Part shown: positions 61,204 to 64,000 of the stretch, piece by piece
Layout: each line of letters opens with the position of its first letter
Numbering within the stretch: position 1 is the stretch's first letter
NCBI RefSeq assembly: GCF_004402535.1
Contig: NZ_SOEY01000019.1
Span: forward strand, 232,316-296,315
DNA: 64,000 nucleotides
Reading direction: 5' to 3'
Source: Cryobacterium glaciale
GTDB taxonomy: Bacteria; Actinomycetota; Actinomycetes; Actinomycetales; Microbacteriaceae
Notes under the pieces: model-generated
The model's database searches: none
Told to the model about the DNA's origin: nothing
Seen by the model: the letters and a program-made list of their open reading frames with translations, nothing else
Translations under genes and position numbers: made by a program

Positions 61204-62166
61204 TTGGCAACGCTGCCGAGTAACCAGGCCGACATTGAACTGCCAGTCGCGCAACACCCCGTGGACGTGGCCGGGGCGCTCTCGCCCCGACGCCCCGCTA
61301 CCTGGGTGCTCTCCATCATCACCGTGGTCGTCGTCGCACAACTCGTGCAACTGCTGGTGACGAACCCGAACTTTGAGTGGGACGTTGTCGGGCAATATCT
61401 CAACAGCGAAACCGTGCTCCAGGGTGTCGTCATGACCCTCTTTCTCACGGTAACGGCGATGACGATCGGTCTGGTTCTCGGCGGCGTTCTGGCGGTGTGC
61501 CGATTGTCGGACAACGCACTCCTGCGCACGCTGGCCTCCTCGTACATCTGGTTCTTCCGCGGCACACCGCAGCTCGTGCAGCTGATCTTCTGGTTCAATA
61601 TCGGCCTGCTCGTGCCCGTCTTGAGCATCGGAATCCCGTTCGGTCCAGCATTCGCGTCCATCGAGTCCAATACCCTGATCACACCGCTGCTGGCTGCCAT
61701 CGTCGGCCTCGGCCTGCACGACGCGGCCTACCAGGCCGAGATTTATCGCGCCGGGCTGATCTCCGTTGACGAGGGACAGCTCGAGGCAGCCAAGGCGCTG
61801 GGAATGAAGCCGGCCCGGGTGTTCTTTCGAATCCAGCTGCCGCAAGCGATGCGGTTCATCGTTCCTCCCACCTTCAACTCCATCATCGCGCTGGTGAAAG
61901 GCACCTCGCTGGTCAGTGTGATCGGCGGCGCCGAATTGTTGTTCTCGGTCAAGGAGATCTACAGCCAGACCTATCAGACCGTGCCGCTGCTGATCGTCGC
62001 AAGCATCTGGTACCTCTTCATCACGACCGTGCTCAACGGCGTGCAATTCTTCATCGAGCGTCACTACGGCCGGGGTTCCAGCCGCAACGGCAGCTCCTCC
62101 ATGGTCGCCAGGTTTCTCGATCGACGGGCCGCCGAACGCAACCTGAATCGAGGGATGGAATCATGA
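61204..62166 (+). CDS. Amino-acid ABC transporter permease
   Basis: 320-residue inner-membrane permease of the HisM/GlnP type with about five helices. The EAA loop reads EAAKALGMKPARVFFRIQLP. A longer N-terminal cytosolic tail than usual is present. The start is TTG 61204, two bases after the binding-protein stop. The stop overlaps the ATPase start by four bases. A single permease gene implies a homodimeric channel. Confidence 0.9.
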   Translation: MATLPSNQADIELPVAQHPVDVAGALSPRRPATWVLSIITVVVVAQLVQLLVTNPNFEWDVVGQYLNSETVLQGVVMTLFLTVTAMTIGLVLGGVLAVCRLSDNALLRTLASSYIWFFRGTPQLVQLIFWFNIGLLVPVLSIGIPFGPAFASIESNTLITPLLAAIVGLGLHDAAYQAEIYRAGLISVDEGQLEAAKALGMKPARVFFRIQLPQAMRFIVPPTFNSIIALVKGTSLVSVIGGAELLFSVKEIYSQTYQTVPLLIVASIWYLFITTVLNGVQFFIERHYGRGSSRNGSSSMVARFLDRRAAERNLNRGMES

Positions 62167-62933
62167 CCCAACCCATTTTGCGCATCAGCGGATTGCGTAA
62201 GCAATTCTCCGGCGTCGACGTTCTCAAGGGCATCGACCTCGACGTTCACGTTGGCGAAACCGTGGCCATCCTCGGTTCGTCGGGGTCAGGCAAGTCCACC
62301 CTGTTGCGCTGCGTGAACTGCCTCGAGGTTCCCAGCGGCGGGGCGATCTGGGTGGGCGAGGAGCTCATGGGCTACCGGCAGGAATCCGGCAGCACCGTGC
62401 GTCGGCTCACCGAAAGCCAGATTGCCGTGCAGCGGCGAAAGGTGGGGATGGTCTTTCAGAACTTCAACCTTTTTCCGCACTGGACCGTTCTGCAGAACAT
62501 CGCCGACGGACCCCGCTCCATTCTAAAACTGAGCAAGGCCGACGCCATCGAGCGCAGCATGGCGCTGCTCACCCGGGTTGGACTGGCCGACCGCGCGCAG
62601 GCCTACCCCCGCCAGTTGTCTGGCGGACAACAGCAGCGGGTCGCTATCGCTCGGGCTCTGGCCCTCGAACCCGCCGTGCTTCTGTTTGACGAACCGACCT
62701 CGGCGCTCGACCCGGAAAACGTCGGCGAGGTCACCGATGTGATGGCTGCGTTGGCGGCCAGCGGGGCGACTATGCTCGTGGTCACCCACGAGCTCGGCTT
62801 CGCCCGGGCCGCCGCCGATCGTGTTGTCTTCATGGACGGCGGCGTCATTCTGGAGCAGGGAACGCCAACCGAGGTGTTCGACCACTCGCGGGAACCGCGC
62901 ACTCAGGAGTTCATGCGCAAGACCCTGGTCTGA
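62163..62933 (+). CDS. Amino-acid ABC transporter ATP-binding protein
   Basis: 256-residue ATPase of the GlnQ/HisP group. Walker A is GSSGSGKST, the Q-loop is VFQNFNLFPHWT, the signature is LSGGQQQR, Walker B is VLLFDEPTSALD and the H-loop is VVTHE. It overlaps the permease by four bases. All motifs are intact. It powers uptake through the neighbouring permease. Confidence 0.95.
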   Translation: MTQPILRISGLRKQFSGVDVLKGIDLDVHVGETVAILGSSGSGKSTLLRCVNCLEVPSGGAIWVGEELMGYRQESGSTVRRLTESQIAVQRRKVGMVFQNFNLFPHWTVLQNIADGPRSILKLSKADAIERSMALLTRVGLADRAQAYPRQLSGGQQQRVAIARALALEPAVLLFDEPTSALDPENVGEVTDVMAALAASGATMLVVTHELGFARAAADRVVFMDGGVILEQGTPTEVFDHSREPRTQEFMRKTLV

Positions 62934-63184
62934 GTATCCAGCGAATGCCCCGCTGTCGTCATGCACATATGGCACGAATCGCCGCAGCGACACGGCACCA
63001 AAAGTTCACCCAGTTCGTGGGGCGCCGCACTGTAGCGGCACGTGCTTAGCTAAACCAGAAGCATTTCTGGGGGCAGTACAATCCACAATCTCACGCGGAA
63101 AAGCGATACCACTATGGGCAAAATGCACCAACGAGCGCGCAAGGCCATTGCGGGCAACGAATCCCGCCAGGGCGGGCAGAGCAA

Positions 63185-63730
63185 ATGAGCGTTCCCCGGC
63201 TCTATCTCTCGGTCAACGGATGCCTCTGCCCCAGTTCCGAACCGGACCCGGCCTGGGGCGACGTGGCGAAAGCATCGATCAGCATTGACCATGGTGACGG
63301 CCAGGCATCCACCCACGACGTGCATTGGGCTCCCCGACTCATCACCGCCCTTGACTCCTTGCTTATGCAATATGGCGTTGAACTGGTCTGGCTCACCTCG
63401 TGGAACGAGCTCGATGCCACCCGCCAGCTTCTCGTACCCGCGCTGCACGGGCTTGCCGGCGGCCGCATGCTCGACGTCACCACCCCGCCGATCAGCCCCG
63501 GCAAGACTGATGGCGAGACGGGGCTGTGGAAGTCACAGCGCATCGAGGAAGATCAAAACGTGCCGGCGCCATTCATCTGGATCGACGATGCCGACGTTCA
63601 GATTCACGGCGAAAAGGTGCGGAGCGTCACTCAGGAAACACCATCGCTGCTGATTCCGCCACACTCCGAAGTGGGCATCACCGTCGACGACATCGCCCTG
63701 ATGCGCAGCTGGCTGGAACAGTTGGTCTGA
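63185..63730 (+). CDS. HAD-like protein lacking the catalytic aspartates
   Basis: 181 residues that resemble small actinobacterial HAD-domain proteins (LVWLTSWNELDATR as motif II region, FIWIDDADV as motif IV region). Motif I should read DxDG near residue 10 but here is LYLSVNGCL, so both aspartates are replaced (Ser and Asn). Phosphatase activity is therefore unlikely. It could be a binding or structural relative. The preceding 251 bases contain no gene or clear promoter. Confidence 0.7.
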   Translation: MSVPRLYLSVNGCLCPSSEPDPAWGDVAKASISIDHGDGQASTHDVHWAPRLITALDSLLMQYGVELVWLTSWNELDATRQLLVPALHGLAGGRMLDVTTPPISPGKTDGETGLWKSQRIEEDQNVPAPFIWIDDADVQIHGEKVRSVTQETPSLLIPPHSEVGITVDDIALMRSWLEQLV

Positions 63731-63764
63731 GTTGATGCGCTCAGCTCGTTGCAGCCCTGTCTAG

Positions 63765-64000
63765 CTAGGTGCGCCAGTGCGGTTCGGGGCTGGGGGTGTT
63801 GGCTCGGTGGCTGTGGGCGGGGCGCCAGGTTTGGGTGGGGTCCCAGAGGAGTGGGCCGAGTACTTGGGGCCTTCCGCCGACCATGCGAATCTGCCAGCCG
63901 TTGGTGTCGATGGTGTGGTGATGAAACCAGCACAAGAGTGTTCCGTTGTCGACGTTGGTTGGTCCGCCTTGTCCGGCGGGGTGGACGTGGTGGACTTCGG
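63765..64000 (-). CDS. HNH endonuclease, 3' end (partial)
   Basis: About 78 codons run off the right edge. The visible end has the HNH nuclease motif: VHHVHPAGQGG (paired His), DNGTLLCWFHHHTID (Asn and His), then WQIRMVGGRPQVLGP and a basic tail. This is the C-terminal HNH typical of DUF222-HNH proteins that are abundant in Microbacteriaceae. Which member it is cannot be told without the N-terminus. Confidence 0.85.
   Translation of the reverse strand, partial: EVHHVHPAGQGGPTNVDNGTLLCWFHHHTIDTNGWQIRMVGGRPQVLGPLLWDPTQTWRPAHSHRANTPSPEPHWRT

Overview
The window is high-GC actinobacterial chromosome, most like a member of the Microbacteriaceae (inferred from gene content and codon style; no 16S rRNA is present). 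An ice-binding protein of the DUF3494 family at 42.5 kb suggests a cold-habitat lineage such as Cryobacterium or a relative. Genus-level placement is inference.

Layout. From 0 to 11.2 kb, one minus-strand housekeeping block carries argS, a DUF2993 membrane-anchored protein, lysA, hom, thrC, thrB, rho and prfA. lysA-hom-thrC-thrB overlap by 1-4 bases and form an aspartate-family amino-acid operon. From 12.0 to 14.4 kb, tRNA-Arg(CCG) is followed by a 2.3-kb remnant of an integrated element. A perfect 45-bp copy of the tRNA 3' end bounds it, and it holds only broken genes plus a lone Phd/YefM-like antitoxin. From 14.5 to 20.5 kb come isocitrate lyase, a threonine-synthase paralogue, a decayed secreted metalloprotease gene, small membrane proteins, DUF2277 and a PrmC-like methyltransferase. 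From 20.6 to 26.0 kb lies a histidine-utilisation operon (IclR regulator, hutU, hutF, hutI, hutD). Neither hutH nor the formylglutamate deformylase is present here.

From 26 to 38.5 kb are an S9 oligopeptidase, a thiolase/acyl-CoA ligase pair, an SNF2 helicase, and a tight minus-strand operon. In transcription order that operon is dps, an acyl-CoA-dehydrogenase-like protein, a fused PIG-L deacetylase/methyltransferase, a GT2 glycosyltransferase and an aldo/keto reductase. From 38.6 to 44.5 kb are small single genes: a helix-turn-helix protein, a MOSC protein, a DarT-like ADP-ribosyltransferase without DarG, an EEP hydrolase, a histidine phosphatase, the ice-binding protein and a glutaredoxin. 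From 44.5 to 50.5 kb are a 180-kDa-class NAD-glutamate dehydrogenase and a secreted transglycosylase-like protein.

From 50.8 to 58.3 kb is the defence block: a complete four-gene Wadjet (JetABCD) anti-plasmid operon, then a VapBC toxin-antitoxin pair. From 58.3 to 63 kb, a decayed M20 peptidase gene is divergent from an IclR regulator and a polar amino-acid ABC transporter. The window ends with a HAD-like protein that has lost its catalytic aspartates and the 3' end of an HNH endonuclease gene.

Points of most interest: the deacetylase/methyltransferase-glycosyltransferase operon, whose product is unknown to me; the orphan zinc-ribbon DarT-like protein; the complete Wadjet operon; the tRNA-bounded island scar; a set of genes with a TANNNT box exactly 6-7 bases before the start codon, which predicts leaderless mRNAs; and several enzyme-like proteins lacking catalytic residues.
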